In this document: piece by piece, positions 1-8,327 of the stretch
Numbering within the stretch: position 1 is the stretch's first letter
Layout of the letters: every line of letters starts with the position of its first letter
From: Rhizobium lentis
GTDB taxonomy: Bacteria; Pseudomonadota; Alphaproteobacteria; Rhizobiales; Rhizobiaceae
Direction of reading: 5' to 3'
Length of the DNA: 64,000 nucleotides
NCBI RefSeq assembly: GCF_014200175.1
Contig: NZ_JACHBD010000006.1
Span: 1 to 64,000, forward strand
The notes under the pieces: model-generated
What the model was told of the DNA's origin: nothing
Databases searched by the model: none
Seen by the model: only the letters and a program-made list of their open reading frames with translations
Made by a program: the position numbers and the translations under genes

Positions 1-44
1 GAGAGGTGATTGCCGTCATGGTCGGCCAGAAGAAGAATGGTCAT
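1..44 (-). CDS. etfA: Electron transfer flavoprotein alpha subunit, N-terminal fragment
   Basis: Only the first 14 codons lie in the window; the gene runs off the left edge. The reading starts MTILLLADHDGNHLS, a typical start of rhizobial ETF alpha chains. An AGGAG ribosome-binding site sits 8 bases upstream of the ATG. It follows etfB on the same strand after 25 bases, the usual etfBA order. The mature subunit would carry the FAD that shuttles electrons from flavoprotein dehydrogenases to ETF-ubiquinone oxidoreductase. The identification rests on the N-terminus plus its position behind etfB. Confidence 0.85.
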   Translation of the reverse strand, partial: MTILLLADHDGNHL

Positions 45-69
45 GATAGTTGCTCCTGTTCCAACCCGA

Positions 70-825
70 TTACAGCACGCCGGCTTCGTTTTTCAGCTTG
101 TCGATGAGTTCGGCGACCGACTTGACCTTGACGCCGGCCTTGCGGCCGGACGGCTCCTCGGTCTTCAAGACCTTCAGCCGCGGCGTCGTGTCGACACCGA
201 AATCGGCCGGGCTCTTCTTGTCGAGCGGCTTCTTCTTCGCCTTCATGATGTTCGGCAGCGAGGCATAACGCGGCTCGTTCAGGCGAAGATCGGTGGTCAC
301 CACCGCCGGCAGCTTGATCTCGATCGTCTGCAGGCCGCCGTCGACCTCGCGGGTGACGGTCGCCTTGCCGTCACCGATCTCGATCTTCGAGGCGAAGGTT
401 GCCTGGGCCGAACCCAGCAATGCCGCCAGCATCTGGCCGGTCTGGTTGGAATCGTCGTCGATCGCCTGCTTGCCCGTGATGATCAGCCCCGGTTGCTCGG
501 CATCGGCGACCGCTTTGAGGATCTTGGCGACAGCGAGCGGCTCGACCTGATCGTCGGTCTCGACCAGGATCGCCCGGTCGGCGCCCATGGCGAGCGCGGT
601 GCGCAGCGTCTCCTCGGCCTTGGCCGGACCGATCGAGACGACCACCACTTCCTCGGCCTTGCCGGCCTCCTTCAGCCGCAGCGCCTCTTCCACCGAGATC
701 TCGTCGAACGGGTTCATCGACATCTTCACATTGGCAAGCTCGACACCCGTGCCATCCGGCTTCACCCGGATCTTCACGTTGTAGTCGACAACCCGTTTGA
801 CGGGCACGAGAATCTTCATCTGCAA
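70..825 (-). CDS. etfB: Electron transfer flavoprotein beta subunit
   Basis: The 251-residue product has the usual ETF beta length and opens [20 protein letters not shown] after two extra residues (MQ). The ETF-beta signature is plain near residues 183-212 ([20 protein letters not shown], followed by NIMKAKKKP). ETF beta binds AMP and, with EtfA, accepts electrons from soluble flavoprotein dehydrogenases. The first ATG has AAGGGG seven bases upstream; the second ATG, two codons in, is an alternative start. The gene lies 92 bases behind the cupin gene on the same strand. An operon with the DgcA-like demethylase is plausible, because such flavin demethylases need an electron acceptor. Rhizobia often carry etfBA in other contexts (fatty-acid or housekeeping), so independent transcription cannot be excluded. 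Confidence 0.93.
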   Translation of the reverse strand: MQMKILVPVKRVVDYNVKIRVKPDGTGVELANVKMSMNPFDEISVEEALRLKEAGKAEEVVVVSIGPAKAEETLRTALAMGADRAILVETDDQVEPLAVAKILKAVADAEQPGLIITGKQAIDDDSNQTGQMLAALLGSAQATFASKIEIGDGKATVTREVDGGLQTIEIKLPAVVTTDLRLNEPRYASLPNIMKAKKKPLDKKSPADFGVDTTPRLKVLKTEEPSGRKAGVKVKSVAELIDKLKNEAGVL

Positions 826-917
826 TCCCCTTTGTTATTCCGAATGCTGATCCCTATAGCGCCGGACGTCTTTTCAGATGCGCACAGGACCCTGCAAGGT
901 TGAATCTGCGCATCGCG

Positions 918-1523
918 CTAGTGCGGCCGTTCGGCAAGCAACGCCCAGAAGGCAAAGAGCGGCGTGTCGACCGACCTCATGGCATGTTTGATCCCTGGGA
1001 CATTATAGAACGATCCGCCGATGCCAGGCGAAAACCAGTTCCCATCCCCCTGCCTGAACTCCCCCTCGGAAAGCACGAGATAGACCTCCTCCGGCGCATG
1101 ATCATGATCCGGATAACGCACATGCGGCGCCATCAAGGTCACCCCGAGCCACAAGTCGCTCCGCTCCTCCAATCCGCCGGGGCCGATGATCATCGCATTG
1201 GCATGCCCACCGGCAAAATTGTCGCTCGCCGAGTGGTCATACTTGGTGCGCCGATGCCATTCAAGCATTGGCTCGATGCCTTTGAACGCCTCGATCAATC
1301 GTCCTAGCGAAGGATCATAGGAGCTATCAATCGCGAGCGCCACATCAAGGTAAGCGCAGACCGGCAACCGGCTTCCGCCGCCCGCACGTGCGGTCCCCGG
1401 GTGCCCCAGGGCCGCGAGAAACTGCCGGATCGAGCGCCGGGCTTCCGGGGCTGTCGCAAACCTCTGGAAAGCCTGAGACGCTGCGTCCAGGAAAAGCTGC
1501 AGGCTATCCCCGCGTAAATTCAT
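918..1523 (-). CDS. Cupin protein of the dimethylsulfoniopropionate lyase (DddL/DddQ-like) family
   Basis: This is a 201-residue protein with an N-terminal helical part and a C-terminal cupin barrel. The metal-site motif at about residues 139-147 reads HDHAPEEVY, and a later His sits in VPGIKHAMRS. This is the HxHxxxExY...H pattern of DMSP-cleaving cupins (DddQ, DddW, DddL group), which use a divalent metal and release dimethyl sulfide and acrylate. Family assignment is by motif; true substrate is unknown and many family members are uncharacterised. It sits 59 bases behind the DgcA-like flavoprotein gene and 92 bases ahead of etfB, all leftward, so it probably belongs to a betaine/sulfonium catabolic operon. 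It could instead handle another sulfonium or a sugar-type ligand, since cupins are versatile. Confidence 0.75.
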   Translation of the reverse strand: MNLRGDSLQLFLDAASQAFQRFATAPEARRSIRQFLAALGHPGTARAGGGSRLPVCAYLDVALAIDSSYDPSLGRLIEAFKGIEPMLEWHRRTKYDHSASDNFAGGHANAMIIGPGGLEERSDLWLGVTLMAPHVRYPDHDHAPEEVYLVLSEGEFRQGDGNWFSPGIGGSFYNVPGIKHAMRSVDTPLFAFWALLAERPH

Positions 1524-1582
1524 GCCATCCCCTCCCTAGAACAGACGATCTTAGCCCGGCCAGCCGGTAGCCTCTGCTGCAA

Positions 1583-3619
1583 TCATATATCTTTTGCGAG
1601 ACGCAGGCCGTCATAGACGGCGGCATGCGTATTGCGCGCAGCGACAGCGTCGCCGATCCGGAACAGCTGGAATTTGCCCTCGGGATTGCGAACGACCGAC
1701 TGCGGTTCGCCGGCCAGAAGCTGGTCGTGCGACATCTCGCCGAGGTTACTCGAACTGGGTTTCAGCTCGAAATAGAGCTCATCGAGCGGAATGGTCCCGT
1801 GATTGACGATGATCTGATCGTAGCTGCTTTGCTTGGCAATCCCGCCGTAATCGCTGCCGACATGGGCGACAAGCTGATTGCCGCTCTTTTCGACCGCCTC
1901 CAGGCGATAGGTGACGGTGAAGGTCACGTCATGCTTCTGAAGGGAGCGCATATAGGGCACGAGGTTCATGGCCATCACCTCCGGCGCAAAGGACCGGTCG
2001 GGCGTCATGATCTCGACCTTGGCGCCTGCCTTGGCGAGAAATTCCGCCGCCTGGAGGCCGGCATGGTCGCCGGCATCGTCAAAAATCAGGACGTTGGTGC
2101 CAGGCTTCACGTCGCCGGAGATAATGTCCCATGAGGAGACCACCAGCTCGTTGCCCCTCGAAAGAACTTCGGTATGCGGCAGGCCGCCGGTCGCGATAAC
2201 GACGACATCGGGGTTTTCGGCCTCGATCGTGTCGGCTTCCGCCCAGGTGTTGAAGTGGAAGGTCACGTCGTATTTCTCGCACTGGCTCATGCGCCAGTCG
2301 ATGATGCTGATCATCTCCCTGCGGCGCTCGCTCTGGGCGGTGAGGCGGATCTGGCCGCCGGGATTGTTCGCCGCTTCGAAAACGACGACCTTGTGACCGC
2401 GTTCCCCGGCGACACGCGCGGCCTCAAGACCGGCCGGACCGGCGCCGACGATAACCACCTTCTTCTTCACATCGGCCTTCGCCAGGATATGCGGCATGGT
2501 CAGTTCGCGGCCGGTGGCGGCATTGTGGATGCAGTAGGCGGTTCCGCCCTGATAGATGCGGTCGAGACAGTAATTGGCGCCGACGCAGGGCCGAATTTCC
2601 TCTTCCCGCTTTTCGATGATCTTGCGAACGATGTGCGGGTCGGTCATGTGGGCGCGGGTCATTCCGACCATGTCGACCTTGCCGGCCGCGATCGCGTGGC
2701 GGGCCGTGGCGACATCCGGGATTTTCGCCGCATGAAAGGTCGGAAAATCGGTCGCGGCGCGAATTTCGCCGGCGAAATCGAGATGCGGGGAATTCGCCAT
2801 TCCCTGGATCGGGATCACGTCTGTCAGACCGGCGTCGGTATCGATGTGGCCGCGGATCACGTTCAGGTAATCGATGAGGCCGCTCTCCTTCAGTCGCTTG
2901 GAGATTTCGATGCCTTCGGCCTTGCCCGTACCGCCGGGAAGACATTCGTCGGCAGTATAGCGCAGGCCGAGAATGAAATTGTCACCCACCCTTTTCCGGA
3001 TCGCCTTGAACACGTCGAAACAGAAGCGCAGACGATTGTCGAGCGAACCGCCATAGGGGCCATCGAGCTCATTGGTGAGCGGAGACACGAATTGGTCGAT
3101 CAGGTGGCCGTAGGCCTCGAGTTCGACACCGTCCATGCCGCCCGCCTTCATGCGCTCGGCCGCATCGGCGAAATCCTTGATGATGCGCTCGATGTCCCAG
3201 TCTTCCAGCTTCTTCGGGAAGGCGCGATGGGAGGCCTCGCGATGATGCGACGGCGCCACAACCGGCAGCCAATCGCCCTTGTCCCAGCGCGTGCGCCGGC
3301 CGAGATGGGTGAGCTGGATCATGATCGCCGCCCCCTCCTCGTGCACCGCATCGGTCATTTCCCTGATCCAGGGCACGATCTCGTCCTTATAGGCGAGCAG
3401 GTTATTGAAAACCGGCGGGCTGTCCTTGGAAACGGCCGCCGAACCTGCCGTCATCGTCAGGGCTACCCCGCCCTTTGCCCGTTCCACCGTATAGGCGCGG
3501 TACCTTTCCTTCGGCATACCGTCTTCCGGATAGGCCGGCTCGTGCGAGGTGACGATGATACGGTTGCGCAGCTTCAGATGCTTGAGCTGGTAGGGCTGAA
3601 GGAGGGGATCATTCGACAT
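1583..3619 (-). CDS. DgcA-like FMN/FAD oxidoreductase (dimethylglycine or N-methylproline demethylase family)
   Basis: The 678-residue protein has the two-part architecture of 2,4-dienoyl-CoA reductase and trimethylamine dehydrogenase relatives. An old-yellow-enzyme TIM barrel fills about residues 1-350 (LLQPYQLKHLKLRNRII; MIQLTHLGRR). A C-terminal FAD/NAD(P) domain carries the dinucleotide motif VVIVGAGPAGLEAA at about residue 390. The linker region RPCVGANYCLDRIYQGG has only part of the four-cysteine iron-sulfur signature, as in DgcA relatives. Such enzymes oxidatively remove N-methyl groups from dimethylglycine or N-methylproline and hand electrons to ETF. The divergent ProC-like gene and betaine importer favour a betaine or N-methylproline substrate. 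The ATG at 3619 has only a weak GGAA upstream. Which methylated amine is used is inferred, not shown. Confidence 0.85.
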   Translation of the reverse strand: MSNDPLLQPYQLKHLKLRNRIIVTSHEPAYPEDGMPKERYRAYTVERAKGGVALTMTAGSAAVSKDSPPVFNNLLAYKDEIVPWIREMTDAVHEEGAAIMIQLTHLGRRTRWDKGDWLPVVAPSHHREASHRAFPKKLEDWDIERIIKDFADAAERMKAGGMDGVELEAYGHLIDQFVSPLTNELDGPYGGSLDNRLRFCFDVFKAIRKRVGDNFILGLRYTADECLPGGTGKAEGIEISKRLKESGLIDYLNVIRGHIDTDAGLTDVIPIQGMANSPHLDFAGEIRAATDFPTFHAAKIPDVATARHAIAAGKVDMVGMTRAHMTDPHIVRKIIEKREEEIRPCVGANYCLDRIYQGGTAYCIHNAATGRELTMPHILAKADVKKKVVIVGAGPAGLEAARVAGERGHKVVVFEAANNPGGQIRLTAQSERRREMISIIDWRMSQCEKYDVTFHFNTWAEADTIEAENPDVVVIATGGLPHTEVLSRGNELVVSSWDIISGDVKPGTNVLIFDDAGDHAGLQAAEFLAKAGAKVEIMTPDRSFAPEVMAMNLVPYMRSLQKHDVTFTVTYRLEAVEKSGNQLVAHVGSDYGGIAKQSSYDQIIVNHGTIPLDELYFELKPSSSNLGEMSHDQLLAGEPQSVVRNPEGKFQLFRIGDAVAARNTHAAVYDGLRLAKDI

Positions 3620-3662
3620 GGGCCGTGGTTCCGATTAAAAACGACAGGGGGACGCTAAGCGC

Positions 3663-3724
3663 AATGTACATATGTGTCAACGCAGAAAACACACTGGTCG
3701 CTGTTTTGGACACATATGTACATT
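3663..3724. promoter_or_regulatory. Perfect 16-bp inverted repeat, probable TetR operator pair
   Basis: AATGTACATATGTGTC (3663-3678) is repeated exactly inverted as GACACATATGTACATT (3709-3724), with 30 bases between. Each arm contains the 8-bp palindrome ACATATGT. It lies between the divergent demethylase operon and the TetR gene, so both promoters could be controlled. The neighbouring TetR product is the obvious candidate binder (inference). Confidence 0.65.
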
Positions 3725-3764
3725 TTTCTTGTGCGCCGCCTCGTGATTTGATAGGAGATAATTC

Positions 3765-4394
3765 ATGGATCAGGCTTTGAATGACACTGGCTGGCGCGGA
3801 TCGCAGGAGGGGTGGCTGGAAGCAGCTTACCACTCCCTGCTCGAATCGGGCGTTGACTCGGTGAAAATTCTGCCGCTGGCGAAGAAGCTCAATCTCTCGC
3901 GAACGAGCTTCTACTGGTTCTTCAAGGATCGGGAGGAATTGCTGAGCGCATTGGTGGCGCGGTGGCGCGACAAAAACACCGGCAACATCATCAAGCAGTC
4001 CGAGGCTTACGCGGAATCGCTGGCCGAGGCGATGCTCAACGTCTTCGATTGTTGGCTCAACACCGATCTCTTCGACGCGAAATTCGAGTTCGCCATCCGC
4101 AGCTGGGCGCTGCAGTCGGACGAGCTCTTGGCTGAGGTTCAGCAGGCCGACCAGATCCGACTCGAGGCGCTGAAGCGCATGTTTATGCGGTTCGGGATAC
4201 CAGAAACGACATCAGATGTCAGAGCGCGAACAACATACCTCGTGCAGATCGGGTACATCTCCATGCAGTCAAGGGAGGATATCGCCGTCCGCATGAAACG
4301 GATTCCGGAGTATATTGCGATCTACACGGGCGAAGTGCCACAGCAGAGAGAGCTTGACCGCTTCTTCTCTCGGCACGGCTATAGGCCCAGTTAG
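3765..4394 (+). CDS. TetR/AcrR family transcriptional regulator
   Basis: The 209-residue protein has an N-terminal TetR helix-turn-helix at about residues 15-60. The recognition region LAKKLNLSRTSFYWFFKDREELL closely follows the family pattern. The C-terminal two-thirds is a helical ligand-binding domain without a recognisable substrate signature. A GGAG element stands seven bases before the ATG. It is the first gene of the rightward unit, 13 bases ahead of the ProC-like gene, and divergent from the demethylase operon. The inverted repeat 41 bases upstream of its start is the likely operator, implying control of both directions and autoregulation. The inducer is presumably the imported betaine or a breakdown product (inference). 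Confidence 0.9.
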   Translation: MDQALNDTGWRGSQEGWLEAAYHSLLESGVDSVKILPLAKKLNLSRTSFYWFFKDREELLSALVARWRDKNTGNIIKQSEAYAESLAEAMLNVFDCWLNTDLFDAKFEFAIRSWALQSDELLAEVQQADQIRLEALKRMFMRFGIPETTSDVRARTTYLVQIGYISMQSREDIAVRMKRIPEYIAIYTGEVPQQRELDRFFSRHGYRPS

Positions 4395-4407
4395 AGGAAG
4401 GCCGGAG

Positions 4408-5202
4408 ATGAGCGTTTCCTTGAGGATCGGTATAATCGGTGGTGGCGGCTGGCTTGGCGGGGCAATCGCCGGCTCGATCATTGATGCCGGCCTGGTTGAT
4501 TCTCGAAATCTTTGCCTCTCCTATCGCGCCGAGCAGCCGTGCCGCTTCCCGAACTCCTCCTGGACTTCGGACAATCAGGCGCTTGCCGACCGCTCCGACG
4601 TGATCATTCTCTCCGTTCGCCCCGCTGACTGGCATGGCCTGAGGGTCGATGCCGGCGGCAAACTGGTCGTATCAGTCATGGCAGGCATCCGACTGGACGC
4701 CCTCTCAGAACGCCATAACACCGGTCGCGTCGTCCGCGCGCTGCCGAACGCTGCCGCCGAAGTGGCCAGATCCTATACGCCCTGGATCGGCGCGAGCGGT
4801 GTCACGGCAGATGACCGGGCCATTGTCGGCGCCATTTTCGAGGCTTGCGGGGCACAGGACGAAGTCGCGAGCGAAAGCGACATCGACTACCTCACGGGCC
4901 TATCCGGATCCGGTCCGGCATTTCCGGCGCTGCTCGCTGCCGCCATGATGAGCGACGCCGTCGCCCATGGCCTTTCGGCCGAGATTGCGCGGCGCGCCGT
5001 CAATACGGTGGTGGTCGGCGCCGGCCACCTGCTGGAACGTCGCGACGAATCTCCTGGCGATACCGTTGCGGCCTTTCTCGACTATCGCGGCACCACCGCG
5101 GCAGCCATCGTAGGCATGCGCGACGCCGGGTTCGAGGCTGCGGTGGCAGATGGACTATCGGCAGCATTCAAGAAATCGGTGAGTATGGGAGACGCTTCCT
5201 GA
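4408..5202 (+). CDS. Pyrroline-5-carboxylate reductase-like protein (ProC family)
   Basis: The 264-residue protein has a Rossmann N-terminus with IGIIGGGGWLGGAIA at about residues 7-21. The C-terminal ProC dimerisation domain carries the family hallmark LTGLSGSGPAF. The start at 4408 is chosen because AGAGGAAGG precedes it and the protein then begins at the Rossmann strand. ProC enzymes reduce pyrroline-5-carboxylate to proline with NAD(P)H. In this neighbourhood (demethylase, betaine importer) it may act on a cyclic imine made from a proline betaine or N-methylproline, or run in the oxidative direction. That role is inferred. It is 13 bases behind the TetR gene and 68 bases before the importer. 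A second, more divergent family member lies at 34.3 kb. Confidence 0.85.
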   Translation: MSVSLRIGIIGGGGWLGGAIAGSIIDAGLVDSRNLCLSYRAEQPCRFPNSSWTSDNQALADRSDVIILSVRPADWHGLRVDAGGKLVVSVMAGIRLDALSERHNTGRVVRALPNAAAEVARSYTPWIGASGVTADDRAIVGAIFEACGAQDEVASESDIDYLTGLSGSGPAFPALLAAAMMSDAVAHGLSAEIARRAVNTVVVGAGHLLERRDESPGDTVAAFLDYRGTTAAAIVGMRDAGFEAAVADGLSAAFKKSVSMGDAS

Positions 5203-5270
5203 CGACCGTTGAGGGTGGGTACTGCGGCACCCCACCTGGCTCGATCAGCCGCTAAATAGAGGGAACGAGA

Positions 5271-6272
5271 ATGAAGAAACTACTTGCATCGACATGTTTG
5301 ACGTTCGGCCTGCTTGGCGGCGCGTCGTTTGCCAGCGCTGCCGAATGCGGCACCGTCACCATCGCCAGCATGAACTGGCAGAGCGCCGAAGTTCTCTCCA
5401 ACTTGGACAAGTTCATCCTGAACGAAGGTTACGGCTGCAGCGCCGACATCACCGTCGGCGACACCGTCCCGACGATCACGTCCATGGCCGAAAAGGGTCA
5501 GCCTGATATTGCTCCTGAAGCCTGGATCGATCTGCTGCCTGATGTCGTCAAGAAGGGCACGGAAGAAGGCCGCATCGTGCAGGTCGGCTCGCCGCTGCCG
5601 GACGGCGGCGTGCAGGGCTGGTGGATTCCGAAATATCTCGCCGACGCCCATCCCGACATCAAGACCATCGGCGACGTGCTGAAGCATCCGGAACTTTTCC
5701 CTGATCCGGAGGACCCGAAGAAGGGCGCCATCGTCAACGGCCCGCAGGGCTGGGGCGGCACGGTTGTCACCTCGCAGCTCTATAAGGCCTTCGGCGCAGA
5801 GAAGGCCGGCTTCACGCTCGTCGACACCGGCTCTGCCGCCGGCCTCGATGGTTCGATCGCCAAGGCCTATGAACGCAAGGAAGGCTGGGTCGGCTACTAC
5901 TGGGCACCGACCGCGCTGCTCGGCAAGTATCAGATGGTCAAGCTCGAAGCCGGCGTGCCGGAGGATTCGGCCGAATGGAAGCGTTGCATCACCGTCGCCG
6001 ACTGCCCCGATCCGAAGCCCGCTTCGTGGCCTGTCGATCACGTCGTGACCCTCGTCGCAAAGCCCTTTTCTGAAAAGGTCGGGCCCGAGGTCATGGATTA
6101 TCTGAAGAAGCGCTCCTGGAGCAACGACACGGTCAACAAGCTGATGGCGTGGATGACCGACAACCAGGCGACCGGCGAAGACGGTGCCAAGCACTTCCTG
6201 GAAGAAAACAAGGACATCTGGACCAAGTGGGTCTCGCCGGAGGCCGCCGCGAAGATCGAAGCTGCTCTCTAA
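5271..6272 (+). CDS. Glycine betaine/proline betaine-type ABC transporter substrate-binding protein (OpuAC family)
   Basis: The 333-residue precursor has a Sec signal peptide (MKKLLASTCLTFGLLGGASFASAAE, cleavage near residue 23). The mature part is an OpuAC-type periplasmic binding protein, recognisable from VTIASMNWQSAEVL and TITSMAEKGQPDIAPEAW. Aromatic residues such as the WGG and GYYWAP stretches are typical of the cage that holds quaternary ammonium groups. It would capture a betaine in the periplasm for the permease and ATPase encoded next. The ligand (choline, glycine betaine, proline betaine or a sulfonium analogue) cannot be told from sequence alone. A strong hairpin follows the stop codon and may keep this transcript more abundant than the downstream genes. 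Confidence 0.9.
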   Translation: MKKLLASTCLTFGLLGGASFASAAECGTVTIASMNWQSAEVLSNLDKFILNEGYGCSADITVGDTVPTITSMAEKGQPDIAPEAWIDLLPDVVKKGTEEGRIVQVGSPLPDGGVQGWWIPKYLADAHPDIKTIGDVLKHPELFPDPEDPKKGAIVNGPQGWGGTVVTSQLYKAFGAEKAGFTLVDTGSAAGLDGSIAKAYERKEGWVGYYWAPTALLGKYQMVKLEAGVPEDSAEWKRCITVADCPDPKPASWPVDHVVTLVAKPFSEKVGPEVMDYLKKRSWSNDTVNKLMAWMTDNQATGEDGAKHFLEENKDIWTKWVSPEAAAKIEAAL

Positions 6273-6283
6273 AGCCAAAAATT

Positions 6284-6306
6284 GCGGTGCGCCAAAAGCG
6301 CACCGC
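6284..6306 (+). other. Intercistronic stem-loop
   Basis: GCGGTGCGC, loop CAAAA, GCGCACCGC: a perfect 9-bp stem 12 bases after the binding-protein stop codon and ahead of the permease gene. It lacks a real T tract. Such hairpins behind periplasmic-binding-protein genes usually stabilise the upstream message or attenuate read-through. Confidence 0.6.
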
Positions 6307-6367
6307 TTCTCACGCGCCGACAAAATCAAAAAGACTGCCACGGCTGTTTGACGAAAGGGGAACCGAG

Positions 6368-7255
6368 ATGGAATGGTTTTACAAATTCCCGCACATGAAT
6401 GATGACGCGCTTCGCAACCTGAAGAAGGCGATCGACGACGGCTTTCGCGGATTTACCCGCAGCTATGGCGACGGCATCGAAAGCCTGTTCGTGCCGCTGC
6501 AGCATTTCCTCATCGCCGCCGAGCGCTTCATGACGCAGACGCCGTGGCCGATCATCACCGCGATCATCCTCGCCATCGCCTGGTTTGCCAGCCGCAGCCT
6601 GAAGGTTGTCGCTGGCTGTCTGGTAACGCTGATGCTGATCGGCTATTTCGATATGTGGGACGACACGATGCGGACGGTCTCGATGATCTTCGTCTGCACG
6701 GTTCTTTCCATCGCCATCGGCATCCCGATCGGCATCCTGATGGCCCGCTCCGACCGGCTGCAGCGCATCGTCAATCCTATCCTCGACGTCATGCAGACCA
6801 TGCCGAGCTTCGTCTACCTCATCCCGGTCGTCATGCTGCTCGGCATCGGCAAGGTGCCCGGCCTGATCGCCGTCGTCATCTACGCCATCCCGCCGATGAT
6901 CCGCCTGACCGATCTCGGCATCCGGCTCGTCGACAAGGACGTGCTCGAAGCTGCCGACGCTTTCGGCACCTCGCGGTCGCAGAAGCTGTTCAAGGTGCAG
7001 CTGCCGCTGGCGCTGCCGACCATCATGGCCGGCATCAACCAGACGATCATGATGGCGCTCGCCATGGTGGTTATCGCCTCGATGATCGGCGTCCAGGGCC
7101 TTGGCCAGCCGGTGCTGAAAGCAATCGCCAACCAGTACTTCACGCTGGGCATTTTCAATGGCCTTGCCATCGTCGGCATCGCCATCATCTTCGACCGGGT
7201 CAGCCAGGCATATGGCAAAAGGCTCCAGAAGCATCGGGAGACCGTCCATGGCTGA
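6368..7255 (+). CDS. Betaine-type ABC transporter permease (OpuAB/ProW family)
   Basis: The 295-residue protein has an N-terminal extension, then about six membrane segments from residue 55 on. The binding-protein-dependent permease core includes IGIPIGILMARSDRLQ and the EAA-type loop ADAFGTSRSQKLFKVQLPLA that docks on the ATPase. The start at 6368 (MEWFYKFPHMNDD) is preceded by AAAGGGGAACC; the reading frame is open further upstream, but that part looks non-coding. It overlaps the ATPase gene by 8 bases, so the two are translationally coupled. It forms the inner-membrane channel of the importer. Confidence 0.92.
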   Translation: MEWFYKFPHMNDDALRNLKKAIDDGFRGFTRSYGDGIESLFVPLQHFLIAAERFMTQTPWPIITAIILAIAWFASRSLKVVAGCLVTLMLIGYFDMWDDTMRTVSMIFVCTVLSIAIGIPIGILMARSDRLQRIVNPILDVMQTMPSFVYLIPVVMLLGIGKVPGLIAVVIYAIPPMIRLTDLGIRLVDKDVLEAADAFGTSRSQKLFKVQLPLALPTIMAGINQTIMMALAMVVIASMIGVQGLGQPVLKAIANQYFTLGIFNGLAIVGIAIIFDRVSQAYGKRLQKHRETVHG

Positions 7256-8327
7256 GCAGCATTTCGGCGGCATCAAGATCCGCCACCTCTACAAGATCTT
7301 CGGCCCCAACCCCGCCGCCCATGTCGAGGCGGTGCAGAAGGGCCTGACGAAGACCGAGCTCAATCAGAAGTACGGCCACGTCCTCGGCCTCCGGGATATC
7401 AATATCGAGATCCCCTCCGGGGGCATCCAGGTCGTGATGGGCCTTTCGGGATCGGGCAAATCGACGCTGATCCGCCACATCAACCGGCTGATCGACCCGA
7501 CATCCGGCGAAGTCCTGGTCGACGGCGTCGACGTCGTGAAGATGAATGAAACCGAATTGCGGACGTTCCGTCGGCAGCAGACGGCGATGGTGTTTCAGAA
7601 GTTTGCGCTTCTGCCGCACCGCAACGTCCTCGACAACACTATCTTTGGCCTCGAAGTGCAGGGCATGGAGCGGGCCAAAGCCATCGATATCGCCATGCGC
7701 TGGCTGGAGCGGGTCGGGCTCAAGGGCTTCGAGCAGCGCTATCCCAACCAGCTTTCCGGCGGCATGCAGCAGCGTGTCGGCCTGGCGCGGGCGCTTGCCA
7801 ACGATGCGCCGGTGCTTCTGATGGACGAGGCCTATTCGGCCCTCGACCCACTGATCCGCACGGATATGCAGACGGTGCTTCTCGACATCCAGAAGGAAAT
7901 CAAGAAGACCATCGTCTTCATCACCCACGATCTCGACGAGGCGCTGCGCCTCGGCGACCAGATCGCCATCCTGCGCGACGGCGAAGTCATCCAGCAGGGC
8001 ACCAGCCAGGACATCGTGCTGCGCCCGGCCGACGAATACATCGCCAATTTCGTCAAGGAAGTGAACCGGGGACGGGTCGTCCAAGTCGAAGCCGTCATGA
8101 CGCCGCTGCACGCCGGTGCGGCGCCCGTCGGCTTGGCGATTGCGGCCGGAACGACGGTCGAAGAAGCCGTCCGGATGCTAGCCTCGACGCCGGCCGACGA
8201 TGCCAGGGTGGTTTCACCATCGGGAGAAACCCTGGGGCTCGTCACCTTCCGCCAACTAGCCGGCGCGATGGTGAACTCGCATGAGGTGGCCGTCCGGCGC
8301 GACAACACCCTTTCGGTCGCACTCTGA
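7248..8327 (+). CDS. Betaine-type ABC transporter ATPase (OpuAA/ProV family)
   Basis: The 359-residue protein has the long ProV-type N-terminus (HLYKIFGPNPAAHVEAVQKG) before the ATPase domain. Walker A is GLSGSGKST, the signature is LSGGMQQRVGLARAL, and Walker B is VLLMDEAYSALD, with H-loop ITHDLDEAL. The family more often has DEAFSALD, so the Tyr is a small deviation. The last 70 or so residues resemble a shortened CBS-type regulatory tail. The start at 7248 overlaps the permease stop by 8 bases. It powers uptake by the importer and closes the rightward operon. Confidence 0.93.
   Translation: MAEQHFGGIKIRHLYKIFGPNPAAHVEAVQKGLTKTELNQKYGHVLGLRDINIEIPSGGIQVVMGLSGSGKSTLIRHINRLIDPTSGEVLVDGVDVVKMNETELRTFRRQQTAMVFQKFALLPHRNVLDNTIFGLEVQGMERAKAIDIAMRWLERVGLKGFEQRYPNQLSGGMQQRVGLARALANDAPVLLMDEAYSALDPLIRTDMQTVLLDIQKEIKKTIVFITHDLDEALRLGDQIAILRDGEVIQQGTSQDIVLRPADEYIANFVKEVNRGRVVQVEAVMTPLHAGAAPVGLAIAAGTTVEEAVRMLASTPADDARVVSPSGETLGLVTFRQLAGAMVNSHEVAVRRDNTLSVAL

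Noticed and set aside
2174..3658. A 494-codon open frame antisense to the DgcA-like gene
   Set aside because: Mirror frame of a clear flavoprotein gene; no motif and no ribosome-binding site.
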